Source of the DNA: Siderastrea radians
Taxonomy: Eukaryota; Cnidaria; Anthozoa; Scleractinia; Rhizangiidae
Direction of reading: 5' to 3'
Assembly (NCBI GenBank): GCA_964017195.1
Contig: OZ024895.1
Location: forward strand, 45,347,673-45,411,672
Length of the DNA: 64,000 bases
The notes beneath the pieces are model-generated. The model was not told the DNA's origin, did no database searches, and saw only the letters and a program-made list of their open reading frames with translations. Below are positions 47,666 to 60,209 of this stretch, piece by piece. The first letter of the stretch is position 1. Each line of letters begins with the position of its first letter. The translations under genes and the position numbers were made by a program.

Positions 47666-50600
47666 TTACAATATGATTCCTGGGTTCAAACCATTTAAAA
47701 CAGCATTAGTTAACAGGTGGGAGGAAGGAGAGACAAGAAATTCTGAAGAATTTACAGGCGGCGCATAATCTCTCACCCCCCCCCCCCCCCTTCTCCCCTT
47801 TTCTTAAGGAAAAACGGTTTTTAAAAAAACTTTATAACTTTAGTATTTCGTGGTTTCAGGTGACCTGTTATGGACAATTTGCACTTCTGGTATGTACGGA
47901 ATTAAATGTATGTATGCAACTTGAGAACTTGGTTTGTTTGTAAACAGTGACCTCTGTACGACTCTTTCTCCAGGAGAAAACCTGTGGCTTTACCTGGAGA
48001 AATAAATCGTTCTTAAACCGTGATATCGTTAAGTACGGCCCTTAGGCATTCACGACAAATGTTTCAGCCTTCAGGCGAGGGCTCCATTCCGATCCTAACG
48101 ACACGAGCGCGGGCTAATTGCAATCTATTTTTAAACAACGATGCAGGTCCATTTTAATTTACTTCATGATAACAACAAGGCCATTGTTCGAATGCCGACC
48201 AGTGATTCTAATGTATTTTGTCAATACTACCCTGAGAAGTAAACATTTCAACGCTTGCCTTTACTTAACTTCAATACGCTGCGAAACTCAAAACTACAAA
48301 ATTACGCTCCTTTCTACGGTTATTTTTTTCTATCTGGTTACGTCATAGCTATAGATGGAAAAAAGGTAATATCACGAGCAAATTGTGCAGTATTTGAGAG
48401 ATTAGCTTTTAATCTAACGAGCCTCATTGTTTAGAGCCCGCGCAGAGACTAAGTCTACTGACTTGCGTAAATTCAGGAATGTGCGTTGCATTTTATGAGA
48501 CGGCAGCGACGTACGTAGAGCACGTCGCGCCGCCTAATAAAAACATTTTGCAATATTGTGTAAAAGCCAAGAAATTTTGGTAGTGACGTAATAGTCACGT
48601 GACCATCCGTCCGTACGTCCGTCCGTTCGCCTCACAGGGTCACCAATATGAAGTGGCATACACTGGATATAACCCTTTGCTGAATCCCTTGTTTTTGGCG
48701 CGAAATCTCATGTTGATATATACCTACCTTGCATACGGTGAAATTTGAATTAACCAATCAGCATTCAGAAGGCGGGAAAAACTGTGGTGTCCTGACGTCA
48801 CGCAGATTTTGTGCTCTTCGGTTCGATTTCTGCGTGAACAGCGAAGTTTATACTGTGGAAGTGCGGTTTTATTTCAGCGTTTTCTTCAAATTTACGGCTT
48901 GCCTTATTTCAGTTTATTAAAAGTCACAACTGTTTGCAATTATATGGACTGGATGAGCAAAATGAGGAGCGATTCAAAACTTTTTCTGCGGCGAGAGACT
49001 TCGCTAACTGGACTTGAATGCGAAGGAGGTGGTAAAAGTTTTCCTCTTGTCCTACTGAATATTATTTTTCACAAGAAACTTCACCTCCCGTTCACTCTCC
49101 TTGGCCTCGTTTATCACATGGATGTCCGCTAAGTGGGCAGCCCTGAGTAGCGTTGGGTACAATCCGTCTTCTGTCTTTGTAAAGCTTCGAGCTGTGCCTG
49201 CGGCTGTGATTGCCTGCTGTCAAAATTGTCGTTGCATCTCAACGAGATTGGTCTTATCGGTAAGGGAAAAAATGTTCTGTTCATCAGATCAGCAGATACA
49301 TCATGAATGTTTGGCAAATTTGATCTATAGTCGTTGTATGGTTGCACTACACAGCTGATTCTTCAAACTGGAAATAGGCAAGTTTGTACAATTTTCCACA
49401 TACCCGGAGACGAAAGAAAAGGCCTTTTTGGAATTTGGAGCTTCCTTATGTCATCGTAACAGCAAAAAGCTCGTAGTCAAAAGCTGCAGAAAATGAACTT
49501 TTCTTCTCAAAAGGCAAAACTCACCTGAAATTCAGGCCAAGCGAAAACAACATGCGGACCGCTGTGGAAAAGACACTTTCGCTTGCTTTATTCACCACGG
49601 GAAGTAAAAATAATTATTACCTAGCCCCTCTTTCTAAGTGAATAATTCACTTGACTAACTTGGATTGGAACGGTAATTGCAGGAACAATGTTTATTTAGG
49701 CAAATATTGATATGTCAATTTTTTTCTCGCTTCAATTTCCACGCCAGGTGAGGTTATGTCCTTTAAAACTTGCAATCAATCGACTTTTACAGACAGAGAG
49801 CAAAGAGAGGAAAATGTGTAATTTCTCACGAAATTTAAAGAAGATTTAAATTGTTATAATTGAAAGGAACAATTTGAGAACAACTCCAGAATTCAGGCAG
49901 GAGGGGTTTATTCAAAATGGAGAAATGAAAGTAACTTTAAAAGAGCAAAATGCAGATAACAGCGGTCCTGCATCAGTCCGCAGTACCGAAAGAAATTTGG
50001 AAATATAACACTTTGCGTTACGTCGGATTCGTTGCAAAAAGGAAAAACCGATAACTACAGGTGACTCTAAGAGATGAAGTTGTTCTTCAGAAACCGATTA
50101 ACAAATTTATGATCCGGCTGTTTAGTTTAAGCTTATTTCTTGGGTTGTAGTTGCATTAAGCTATGTAATAAACTTGCCTTTCGAAACTTGGGAGGCTTAA
50201 ATCAGAAAATGGGAGAGTGTGATAATTTTTTCTTTCTCAACAAGCACTCGTAACGCCATTCAATTTGTAACGATGCTAATGTTACTTCAACCTCTCCCCA
50301 GATCATGCAAAACCGCAAAAAATCTTATTGGAATTAGCTGTTTTGTAGCTCTCGTGATGGCCTTGTTGTTTCTCTGAATTTGATCCCTGTGGGAAGTAGA
50401 GCAGCTCGAGTCAACTCTCCTGATATAAGGAATAAATTCTAGTTTTAGTCATCGTCTTGTCGCTCTTCATACCCTTTCAACGATGCACACTTTTAATCCA
50501 ACACACAAAACAAACGCTAGCGGCTTTGGTCGTCGTACTAGTTTTTACCTTTGTTGCAAGCGCACAAAATCCCTTAACGCAAAAGTGTATGAGAAGAACA

Positions 50601-51257
50601 ACAGGAAAAAGAAAACTTTTTTCGGCAAAGTCAACTCATTCTACGCGTCAGTCGCTATAAACTCTTGCTTTTGCTTACAAACTGCAAAACACTGGAGTTT
50701 TCAGTTGTAGCATTCTGAACCGTAACCGGAAACGAGAGCCCAGTGCATCGTGCATTTGGCAAAACACCGACAGGACACCACGGCAGTCACTCAAGCAAAG
50801 CATTGCATTGTGTTCCGTATGACCCAATGCCCAATGCCCAATTGCCAAAGCAACCTTTTTTGAATTAGGTGTATATATATATCGTGCGCCTTGCGTACCT
50901 ACATTCCTTAGCCTCACCCCACTCCCCCAAATACTGGAAGTTTTCCCGGGAGATTACAAAAAGCAAGTGTGCGTTTGTTCATTGTACCTTCTGAGTGGCG
51001 TTGAAAAACGATCCGAACCGGAAAAAGAGTATGGATTGTGTATTTTGGCACGGTCAAGAGTTTGACAGTTTTGTTCTTTGACCTCTACTCAAAGGTCCAG
51101 CAGCACTTATATATTACGAAGATGCCGCTTGTCGAATTCGCACCGCTGCGCATTCCTCTCCACCGTCGTTTGGAGACCGCTGCAATAGCGTTGTATTACT
51201 ACTCGTTCTACTTCGGTGCACTAATAGGCACGTTAATAATGCTCGGATTGTTTTTTA

Positions 51258-53311
51258 TTTCATAGGTACTGAGATTTATCCACGAAAATCACGGTGAATA
51301 AAATTCGTACTGATTTTAAACGAAGCCAATCAGGAGCACGAACGACAAAATTTCACTGTGAAAAAATATCGTTCATCCAATCAGCAACACGAACGACGAA
51401 ATTTCACTGGTGATGAAGAAAACGTCATCCAACAGCCGTTGCACACAAAAAAACGCGCGCTTTGAAAAATGGCCGAGGGTAGGTTTGCTTCTGTTTGCTC
51501 AGAAAAATAGAAGATATTCCGGCTGTTGAGCTGAATGAATACATCAGCCAATTCATCATCTCCGTCCGCACCAAAGATGGCAATGAATACGAACCGACTT
51601 CTCTTCGAAGTTTAGTGGCTAGCTTCGAAAGACACCTGAAGAAAAAGAGCTGTTCTGTAAGCATAATCAACGACTTGGTGTTTGAGAAAACCAGGAAAGT
51701 TCTTCAGTCCAAACAAAAACGGTGGCTATCGTTACTTTTAGGGGACTTGCGCTACATAGGAAAAAACCAGCGAAAAACTGTTTGAATGCACGCGCAAAAA
51801 TGACGAGTGACAAATTTGATGACCAGCGTTTATTAGCGAGGAAAACAAATGAAAACAAAATGAAAAACGGTTAAACACTCATCTATAATATTTAGGGTTA
51901 AGCACTGATCGATAGTGATTAGGCCTAAGAACTCATCTATACTTCTGTTTAGGGTTAAGCACTGATTCTACGACGGTTAGCTTTGTTATTGTTGAGTTTA
52001 GTTATTTCTAAACTTTGTACAATTAATTGAATTCGTCATTTTTGGGACTGAATGAAATTCGTCATTTTTGCGCGTGCATTCAGACAATTTTTTCTCTATA
52101 TAGCGCGAGTCCCCTAAAAGTAACGAAAGCAACAGCTAAAGAAGCAAGGTAAAGGAAATAAACCCAAAGCGTCGGTAGCTTTGACAAGCGAAGAGTTGAA
52201 AATATTGTACGAGAAGGGTTTGCTCGGTACGTGTAGTCCCGAGGCACTTTTAAACACGCTCTGGCTAAACAACACTCTTCACTTCGGATTCTGTGGGTGC
52301 CAAGAACATCGTGATATGTGCTGGGGAGATGTAAAGCTACAGAAAACGGCAAGCGGAGTCGAGTACTTGGAGTTCAATGAAAGACAAACAAAAACGAGAA
52401 CGGGATCAGACTGCAGCGATGTCAGAACCGTACGGCGCCGAAAATGTTTGCGACCGACGGAACTGAAAGAGATCCTGTCGCGGATGTTTTGCCAGGAAGA
52501 GACCTGAGGAAATGAATCAAGATGATGCTCCCTTTTATTTGGCTGTAAACAACGGTTTGAAGACGGAATCGCTCGCAACAAAAGACTGGTTCAAGTCCGG
52601 TGCTGTCGGCAAAAACAAACTCAATGGTTTAATGAAGACCATGGTTCAGAAAGCAGGAATTGAAAACGACAGGCTTCGAAATCACAGCGGCAGAAAGACA
52701 ATGATCCAGACGCTAAGTGAACACGAAATTCCACCTACGCAAATTGCACAACTATCTGGCCATAAGAATTTGAAGAGCATAGGAAATTACAGCACTGTTT
52801 CAACGAAGCAACAGATGCACATGTCAAAAGTGCTGAGCAGTGTGATGGCTGGTACCACAGCTTCGTCCTCTTCTGAAACAGCTTGTACGCCGTCCTCCGA
52901 CTCTCAGAATGGTGATAAGCAGCAGTCCATGGCACTATTCAGTGGCGCAGTTATTCAAGGTGGCAATTTCTCCAGCAGCATTAACACTTTAAATCAGTCT
53001 CCGACGCTTTCTACAAATTCGTCAAGCCCCGAAGCGGTGCGATGGAAACGTCTAAGGCCTTTGGAACTGGAAAGTGACCGGCTCTGATGATGAATAAATT
53101 GTGACTTATTTTCTTGACTTACCTTTTTTATTGGCATGGCTTCCTTTATTAATAGACATTTGACTTTACTGAAAAATTTTGAGTGCTGCAGATGTTTGAT
53201 TTACTCAGTTGTTGAGCACTTGAATGGTTTTACAGTGTAATTTATTTGTGCAAATAAATTTGTCTACTCAGTGCTACACCAAAACGAAAATCTCAGTACC
53301 TATGAAATAAA
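51258..53311 (+). mobile_element. Crypton-like tyrosine-recombinase element in pseudogene C exon 1
   Basis: It encodes a DUF3504-type tyrosine recombinase of the Crypton group, related to the domain in ZMYM2/QRICH1/KCTD1 relatives. Recognisable parts are GNEYEPTSLRSLVASFERHL (core-binding side), GLLGTCSPEALLNTLW, a first Arg region (HRDMCWGD), and the catalytic end RNHSGRKTM with LSGHKNLKSIGNYS. The frame is broken by a stop near 51511, a nested MITE and a frameshift near 52490, so it is dead. Both ends carry CATAGGTACTGAGATTT in inverted orientation (51261-51277 and 53288-53304, extending to TTTATTT outward). Terminal inverted repeats are not expected for Cryptons. TTTA flanks the whole 51258-53469 insertion. 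Confidence 0.8.
51725..52130. mobile_element. MITE nested inside the Crypton-like element
   Basis: Inverted ends share CGTTACTTTTAGGGGACT and, further in, GAATGCACGCGCAAAAATGA. The insertion separates SKQK from LKKQGKGNKPKA, which are adjacent in intact relatives of this recombinase, so it is a later insertion into the coding frame. Confidence 0.8.
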
Positions 53312-53469
53312 CACATTACAGCATGGAAAATGCTTTGTACGATTTTTATTCACTCGTTGTTACGTATCAGAAAACTCACTCGTTCGCTACGCTCACTCGT
53401 TCGTTTTCTGACACTACTCAACTCGTGCATAAAAATCGTACGCGCGCATTTTCCATGAAGTAATCTCTA
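53312..53469. mobile_element. Short palindromic MITE beside the Crypton-like element
   Basis: CATGGAAAATGC and TACGATTTTTAT at the left are repeated inverted at the right (ATAAAAATCGTACG, GCATTTTCCATG), with a GAACGAG / CTCGTTC inner stem. It abuts the Crypton right end and closes the insertion in locus C exon 1. Confidence 0.7.
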
Positions 53470-55394
53470 TTTACCTCGTATTACGCTATAGCCATCCTCT
53501 ATCTTACGTGGGCTTACCTTATCGATGGACGAACACCGGACCACGGAGGTCGGCGGTCGAACTTCATGAGAAAATTGCGAATATGGAAATATTTCCGCGA
53601 CTACTTTCCAATTTCTTTAATCAAAACAACAGAGCTTGAACCAAGCAAGAACTACATATTTGGGTATCATCCACACGGCGTCCTCTGCGCTGGGGCTTTC
53701 TGTAATTTCGCTACCGAAGCCACGGATTTTAGCAGCGTTTTTCCTAGGATAACGCACATTTGTTACCACTCATGGGTAAGAAAATATCGTCAAGTTATTT
53801 TTTTCATGACTTCAAGTGATTTCTCATCAGCTTTTCAAGAAATGTGTTGAGGCAACGTTCATCTCAGAACGCACGCAACTGTTCTTTTGGCTGTCACGCA
53901 AGTGTTGCGTTACACTTTTCCTGGTCACGCAATTGTTAAGCGGCAGGATTGTAATCCTACCTAGGGAAACTACATCTTGGCAGCAAAGCATTGTATAGAA
54001 TACCTTGCTTTGCCGTGCAGTGTATTACTTCAGCAGCTGAGGCTCACTTCAGAGATTTGTAAAAGCCATCTAGGTCTAGGAGCCATCTAGGTCTAGGACA
54101 TCCAGGACTTGTAAAAGCTGTCTAGGCGGCCTAGGTGTGGTAGGGGGTAGAATCCCATACAAAACAGATGTTGGCGCTTTTGCGGAGAATTTTGAAAGGA
54201 ACCCGAATTTAAAAGGTACCAGAATCTTATTTTGAAGGCATGGCTCAAATTAATGTTCATCCCCTCATCCCTTGCTGGACAATTTTATATAGCTTCTTTT
54301 ACTTGACAGTGCTTTGTACGCTAAACTCCCATGGTAACTTAGGTTTCCTGCAACTGAGAACTCCTCATTTTGTTGTAGCCTAAACCAAAACATCTTGCTT
54401 TATTGTTTTCAATACTTCACTTTAAAGCCTTGTTCAAGCCACCATTATTCTGCGACTATACTATGTCCAGTGTGATGTGCAATGTAACACGCGAGAGCTG
54501 TGAGTATATTCTGACAAAGAAAGGACCTGGTAATTCAGTTGTGATTGTGGTGGGAGGGGCCGAGGAAGCATTCGATGCTCACCCAGGAATGTACACACTG
54601 ATCCTGAAGCCAAGGAAAAGATTTATCAAGCTTGCATTGAGAACTGGGTAAGTTGTTAGCAGCTACTGTAAACTTTAAACAACTTGCTACGGAAAAAAAC
54701 ACCAACAAAATCCTTCAGAACAATCTTGGTAGAGAAAATCCATCTTCATAGGAAAAAAAAGGGTGAGGAGCCTATACTATGAGCTGGTGCTGGGGTTGGC
54801 TCTTTTAGGAATGGCTCAAAGCTAGGTTCTCTGAAAGCTTTGGTTTACTGAACTGGACTGGGTACTCTTCAGAAGAGAGGAAAGGGCCAGCACATTCAAA
54901 CCTATCTGCAATGGCTACCCTCAAGAAAGGATTGACTTGCGGCCATTTTAGAGAAGGAGCTATTATAGGGAATCTCAGATTCAATTGTATGTGAGTTTTG
55001 ACTTGTTTTGTTTGTTTTTCATTTTATTTCTAGAGCTTCCCTTGTTCCAGTATTTGCCTTTGGAGAAAATGATTTATTTAGTCAAGTCAGTAATCCCCGA
55101 GGATCTTGGCTGCGTGATATTCAACTAAAAATTCAAAAGAAAGTTGCATTTGCACCTGTTCTTTTCCATGGCTGGGGGATTTTCCAGTACACGTTTGGAT
55201 TCCTGCCATACAGGAAACCACTCAACGTCATTGGTAAGTATATTTCATAAAAGGTTCATACTACTGGGCAGTTGATTATTGACTTCAAACCTTTCAAGTC
55301 AGGAGTATGAATTCTTTTGCCTCAGATTTTAATTTGACAGAGTAAAGATAATCATTAAACCCATAAAAGGATAAGTCGCACATGAGCTAAGGAG

Positions 55395-55664
55395 GCCCAC
55401 ACGGCCAGAGCTTATCCCGGTTTCTGTAGCATGAAGCAACTGAGAGTATTGCTACTCCCCCCCAGACGGGATGCTAGTCCATCGCAGGGTTACTCCCAGC
55501 AGTTTGTTGCCGGTACCCATTTTATATAAGGTAAGTGGAGAAAGACAATGTGGGGTAAAGTATCTTGTCTAAGGAAACAACATGATGGCAGGGACTGGGC
55601 ATCGAACCACCAATCTTCAGATCTGAAGTCCAACATGCTGACAACACCGTGCCCCCACAATACC
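55395..55664 (-). mobile_element. tRNA-derived SINE, locus C copy
   Basis: This is the counterpart of 34395-34662. The B box reads GGTTCGATGCC; the A-box half is partly deleted. Less than two minisatellite units follow it. Confidence 0.65.
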
Positions 55665-56624
55665 ACCATGCCCCCATGGCCAGGGAGAATTCCTCTGTAA
55701 AGGTGATGGGGGTGTTGTGCTGCCATTGGAGGAACTACACTGGAAACCACCTAATGATCACTGTGATGACCTGCCCATTATTATAAATTAACCACTTTTT
55801 CTTGGCCTGTAAAAAAAGAGTTTTAACAATCACACTAAGGGATAAAAAGGAATAATTTAAGTATTCTAGCCTTGCTCGCATTTGGTGAGACTCTGGTATC
55901 TTTAAGGTGGTCCTTTCAAAATTTCTGACAAGTGCCATCATCACTTTCATATGGGAGTTCTAGCCCCCCCCCCCCCCCCCCAATGCAATTAACTAACAAT
56001 ACTACTTTGGAAGCTCAAGAAGCTTTAATTTATAACAACTGAAACTTTTTCTTTCAACCCCCACCCCCCCCCCCCCCCCATATTAATATCATAATTTATG
56101 TAAAAGTAATATGTACAGTACAAACAAATCTTTTTAACTTAATGATTTAAAGTTTGAAATATTTATTTTTTGCAGTTGGTGAGCCTATTTCAGTGACAAA
56201 AGTGGATGACCCAACTCCTGAGCAACTTGATGAGCTTCATGCCACTTACACTGAAAAACTCAAAAAGCTGTTTGAAGATAATAAGCAAAGTACAGTGTTC
56301 CTGAATCAACAGAACTGATCATTTACTGGTAAGACACTTGTAGAACAATTAGAAGAATCTTGTACCCATTTCACTCTAAAGTCAGTACTGTTGACCTTGC
56401 ATAGGATTAATTAATGGCTTGACTTCTCTACATTATGATCAAAAACAGATCTAATTTGCAGGCTAACTTAGAGAGTTAGGAGAGGGGGAAAGGTCTACAA
56501 AAGCATCAAAATGAATGTTGGATTGGCTACCAAGACCAAAAATAACTATGATTAAATATAACCTTAAGAAGATTGGGTTGACTAGAGGTACAACTACATT
56601 GCATTCATTTGGTCAACCTGATGA

Positions 56625-56841
56625 TTAACCCTTTAAGGCCTAACAGTGACAAAAATGAAATTTCTCTTTACATTATCACTGCTTGTTTAAACAATCAAGT
56701 GATGAGAATAAAGAAAGTGGTCGCCAAGGACAAGATGTCTTGATATTTAGACAAATTCTCCTTACTAGTTCCATAAGAAATGTATGGAGAACAGTAAGGG
56801 AAATATGCATTTTTATAAATTATCAGGGCTTAAAGGGTTAA
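56625..56841. mobile_element. TTAA-flanked MITE (piggyBac-like ends), C-F spacer
   Basis: The element starts CCCTTTAAGGCC and ends GGGCTTAAAGGG, with TTAA on each side. The matching place in the B-D block (36421-36424) is a single TTAA in the same flanking sequence, so it is a clean insertion with TTAA duplication after the block was copied. Other members are at 1361, 3060, 8678 and 12525. Confidence 0.85.
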
Positions 56842-58585
56842 CTGGTTTTTCAAATTCAATTAACTCAAATTGTTTTTTCTTTGTTCATTAACATATTCAT
56901 TAATAAAGTAATGACTACTGAATAATGAGTTTGATTGATGAAAATTAAGAGATTGGGTTGTGTAGAAGTTCTCATTGTTCTCATTGGCTAACTAATTAGT
57001 CTGATGATCAACTGGCTTGTGAACATAGTTAACTCATATTAATTATTTTTTCTGTTGACTGAATAATTTATTTGTAAATATTAATAAAGTAATGGCTACT
57101 GAATAATGAGTTTGGTGTCTCTGGGTACACCATATTTATTTCGGTTTTCTTCAAACAGCCTCTTCAGTCCCTCTATGTACTCAGCATGAAGTTTCTCTAT
57201 CTGTTCATCACTAGGACTTGTTACTTTGTCCACATGTATTGGGGAGCCAACTGACAAAAGAGAAAGAGAATTGAGATTAGTGACTGGAACCATCAATATT
57301 TGTGTCAAGGGATATTTGATTTGTTTGCAAGTGAGGTATTATTGTTAACAAGAAAACCTGTGGTTTATCAAAGATGGGCCCTTACAAGTTGGAGTTGTAC
57401 AGTTGTGGGCGCCTAGATTCATGGATTTTTGCTATTGGGTAATTATAAATAAATTTTGTGGGATCTTGCAAAAATGAAAACCTGCAGCAAAAATTTCATA
57501 CCAAACCGCAGATGCTAGAATTAAACCTGTGAATTTTTCTACAACTGTGCAGTTTGAGCATTTTGCAATTCAGTAATATAAAAAGATGCCATGCGTTTTA
57601 AACAATATTCGCGTTAGTTGTATGTTTGTGTGACTACTTGTCCAAAGTTGATCTCAGGCTATGTAAACGCCCGGGGTTAAAGGTTCTCTTGAAAAACAAG
57701 TCCATGCATTTTGTTCAAGACTTATCGGTTTGTTTTGACTGCTAAATGCTTTGATTTGACAAAATAGATTCTAGCGTTTTTGTTTCCTCTTTATATGGGC
57801 TAGATTTCAAATGCATGAATTGATAAATGGCGTATTTTCTTCCGTATGATGTCCAGAACCATCTTGGAAGTCGTTGCGTACAACAAAAGGTCGGGCACCA
57901 TTTTTTAAAACAGGTCATTTTGATCGACTAAAAAACTCTTTCTAGTGTCCCCTGAAACTTCCCGAGTATAAGCGTGGTGAAGGGATTGCAATAACCTAGC
58001 CATGCCCCCAAGGAAAAGAGCGTTAAAACGTAAGCCCTCTTTCGTCCCCACCCAAATAGGATATCACTAACCACCTACCATGACATCTTGGAGAACTATA
58101 ACACGGCGTCCTACATGCCCGTCTTAATAAACCAAATGCATTTAACCAGACAACATCGACAAATTTAATTTAATTTAATTTTCGGACGATCTGTTGTCGG
58201 TGTTTGATGTTTCGCGAATTCCTCTTCCATGTTACCAATCAGAAATTCTAGACCCGGGTACTAAACTTGTGGAAAGTCTAGGACGACATATAGTTGGTTT
58301 CATTTGAAAAAATACTTTTTGTGTCTGCTTCCATTAGACTGAAATCCTTTTCACTAAAAAAAATTAGCGCTGGTTTTTCCACAACAGTGAAATTCCGTTG
58401 TAAGTCCGACGGACCAGAAGCTGGCTGCATTTGCTTTTTTCTGGACAAAATGAAGAGGTGGGCGTATCGAAGGTGTGATCGTGAAACGCACTTATTTTCT
58501 ACTGTAGACTAATTTACAGTAAAAAAATTTATCAAGTTTTATGACCAAGAGAAAGAAGTCTAAAGTTTGGTTGACAAGAAGGTTA

Positions 58586-58690
58586 AGTTCCCTGCTAGCA
58601 GGGGTCTCTCACGACAAGAGAAAAATGTGAGACGGGAGAGACTTCCTATTTTTCTCTCGCTGTGAGAGACCTCTGCTAGCAGGGAAAAGG
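58586..58690. mobile_element. Hairpin MITE in locus F intron 3
   Basis: CCCTGCTAGCAG at both ends in inverted orientation, with GGTCTCTCAC / GTGAGAGACC inward. Gene D lacks it at about 38258 (GAAAGAATAAGCC). AAGGTTA-like words flank it on both sides. Confidence 0.75.
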
Positions 58691-59219
58691 TTATAAGCCA
58701 CACTACAGAATTTTGTGACTTTTCCATCATCAGTATTAAAACGCATTGTGTGTGCTTCTCAAAATTGTTTTAATTTCAGACAGTTTTTCTAATTTCGACG
58801 CAACATATGATAACAGGGATCCCATCGAAACACGTCCTGCAGTTCTACAGATTGACTGTTGTTGTCTTTCTTAAACTTGTGATTTATTCACTGCTATCCT
58901 GACCAATCAGATAAGAAAAGAAAATAAACAAGAAAAATGAACCCAAAGAACATCTTGTCAAACCTGAGATGTAAGTTCTGAATGAGAACGAGAATTTTAA
59001 AACTTTAAATTTCGGTTTTATTCCAAAACCATTCTTTAAACTGTGATGACAAAACAATAGTACCAAATAATAAATTGAAATCTAAACCTTAATTTCGCGT
59101 TCTTGTTCAGAACTTACATGTGACAAGGTGCTCTTCAGAGTCGTTTAATTCTTGTTCATTTCCTTCACTTGTTGGACAAAAATGAGGAAGGAAGTCGTAA
59201 TTTAGTTTTGCATAAAATT

Positions 59220-59405
59220 TGGCTTTATCACTGAACACCGTTGATGAGTTAAATTGGCCACCGTAAACAGAAAATTCAAAATTTGACGTTTCGAGTGTTG
59301 GCCCTTCGTTACTGAGATTCGCTCTGACGAAAGACTAAGGGCTCTGACGGAAGGAAGTTGAACAAGTTAGTTTTTTTACGGTGGCCAATTTAGGTTATCA
59401 AGTTG
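59220..59405. repeat. Hairpin repeat, copy 4 (F block)
   Basis: Counterpart of 38785-38975 in the duplicated block; TTGGCCACCGTAAAC and TTTTTTTACGGTGGCCAA are kept. Confidence 0.55.
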
Positions 59406-60089
59406 ATCAATCCACATTTTCAAGACTCGCTCCCCCGCCAACGCGGCAAAATCGATCCAATCTCTTTATTCATTATTTTTACATACATTGTTAGTTAATT
59501 ACATGCTTATTCAGTTGTATTACACCAGAACATAACGTTCTCCCCAAGGGAGGGCCAGTTAAAAGTCTTACCTACAACAGTAACTGGCTTTTTGTGAGGA
59601 AGGCCCGGAATGAAGCTGCCACAGAAAGGTAACAATGCGACTCTGATGGTTAACTTCCAATGTTTCTCCAAAAATGTTGGCTTTGAACTTTTGTAGCTTC
59701 TCGAGCAGTCAGGGTTGGTGAAAAAAGGTTGCCGAAAAGCATCGTTTTGTCCGAACCCAAACACGGGAACCAGAGACGACCTAAATCAAAAATAAAAAAA
59801 AAACTCTCACTGTCCAGTTGGGAGGAATGTTTATAATACTGGAGTAAAAAAAATACAACAAAATAAAACATTTGGCCTTTTCAGCGAAAATGGTAAGCAA
59901 TGGCAACCAAAGAAATACTATTGGTAATGATCATCTTCCTCTCCCCTACCCCTACCCCCTTAAACAAAAAACTATGACTGTGAATTAAAGCGTTGAAAGG
60001 ATACAGACAAAGAAAAAAATACACACAGCTGTTCTATTTTCGGTGACTGAAGAAAGACAACTTTTTCTCAATACAAATTTTTTCATAAG

Positions 60090-60209
60090 TCGGTAAATTA
60101 TGATCGTCTGGGTGAGTGTAGTCCTGAGAAGGACTGTTTGTGGTGACATTGATTGACGTTTAGACAACCTGAGCGGAAGTCATCATCAGAGCCAAGTGAA
60201 CTGTAACAT
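60090..60209 (-). mobile_element. 120-bp hammerhead-like retroinsert in the F block
   Basis: The insert is bounded by ATTTTTTCATAAG (60077-60089) and ATTTTTTCATCAG (60210-60222), one of which is the single copy present in gene D's block (about 40381-40392). A 12-13 bp target duplication suggests retroposition. The body is the same repeat as 47571-47665; its hammerhead core has a U where the invariant G of GAAA should be. Confidence 0.65.

Larger units (their letters stand above)
46933..50867. other. Gene-free interval between E and C
   Basis: It contains a palindromic MITE (47214-47390), a hammerhead-like repeat (47571-47665), a poly-C tract near 47780, a CGTCCGTACGTCCG tract near 48610, and otherwise unique-looking AT-rich DNA. 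Open frames at 48.7-49.4 and 50.5-50.7 kb overlap each other in several frames and show no family. I see no gene here. Confidence 0.5.
51122..56318 (+). pseudogene. DGAT2-family pseudogene C, duplicate of gene B
   Basis: Exon 1 is split: 51122-51257 and 53470-53775, with 2.2 kb of nested mobile DNA between. Exons 2 (54428-54647), 3 (55034-55233) and 4 (from 56176) follow the gene B pattern. Two one-base deletions relative to B break the frame: near 53755 in exon 1 (ACGCACATT against ACGCCACATT) and near 56281 in exon 4 (GATAATAAGC against GATCATAAAGC), so the last residues differ and the stop moves to 56316-56318. Exons 2 and 3 are open and HPHG is still encoded. Loss of function came from insertion plus frameshifts; order unknown. 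Confidence 0.93.
57096..59780 (-). pseudogene. DGAT2-family fragment F, exons 3-4 of a gene D copy
   Basis: Exon 3 (59780-59572, 209 nt) and exon 4 (57250-57096, TAG) are intact in frame and splice signals and closely match gene D. Exon 1 and exon 2 are absent: similarity to the gene D region stops at about 60228, inside what was intron 2. So this is a truncated duplicate without HPHG. It could be transcribed only as a fragment. Confidence 0.88.

Noticed and set aside
48729..49358. Several short open frames (possible exons)
   Set aside because: They overlap in different frames, lack consistent splice partners and show no recognisable motif.
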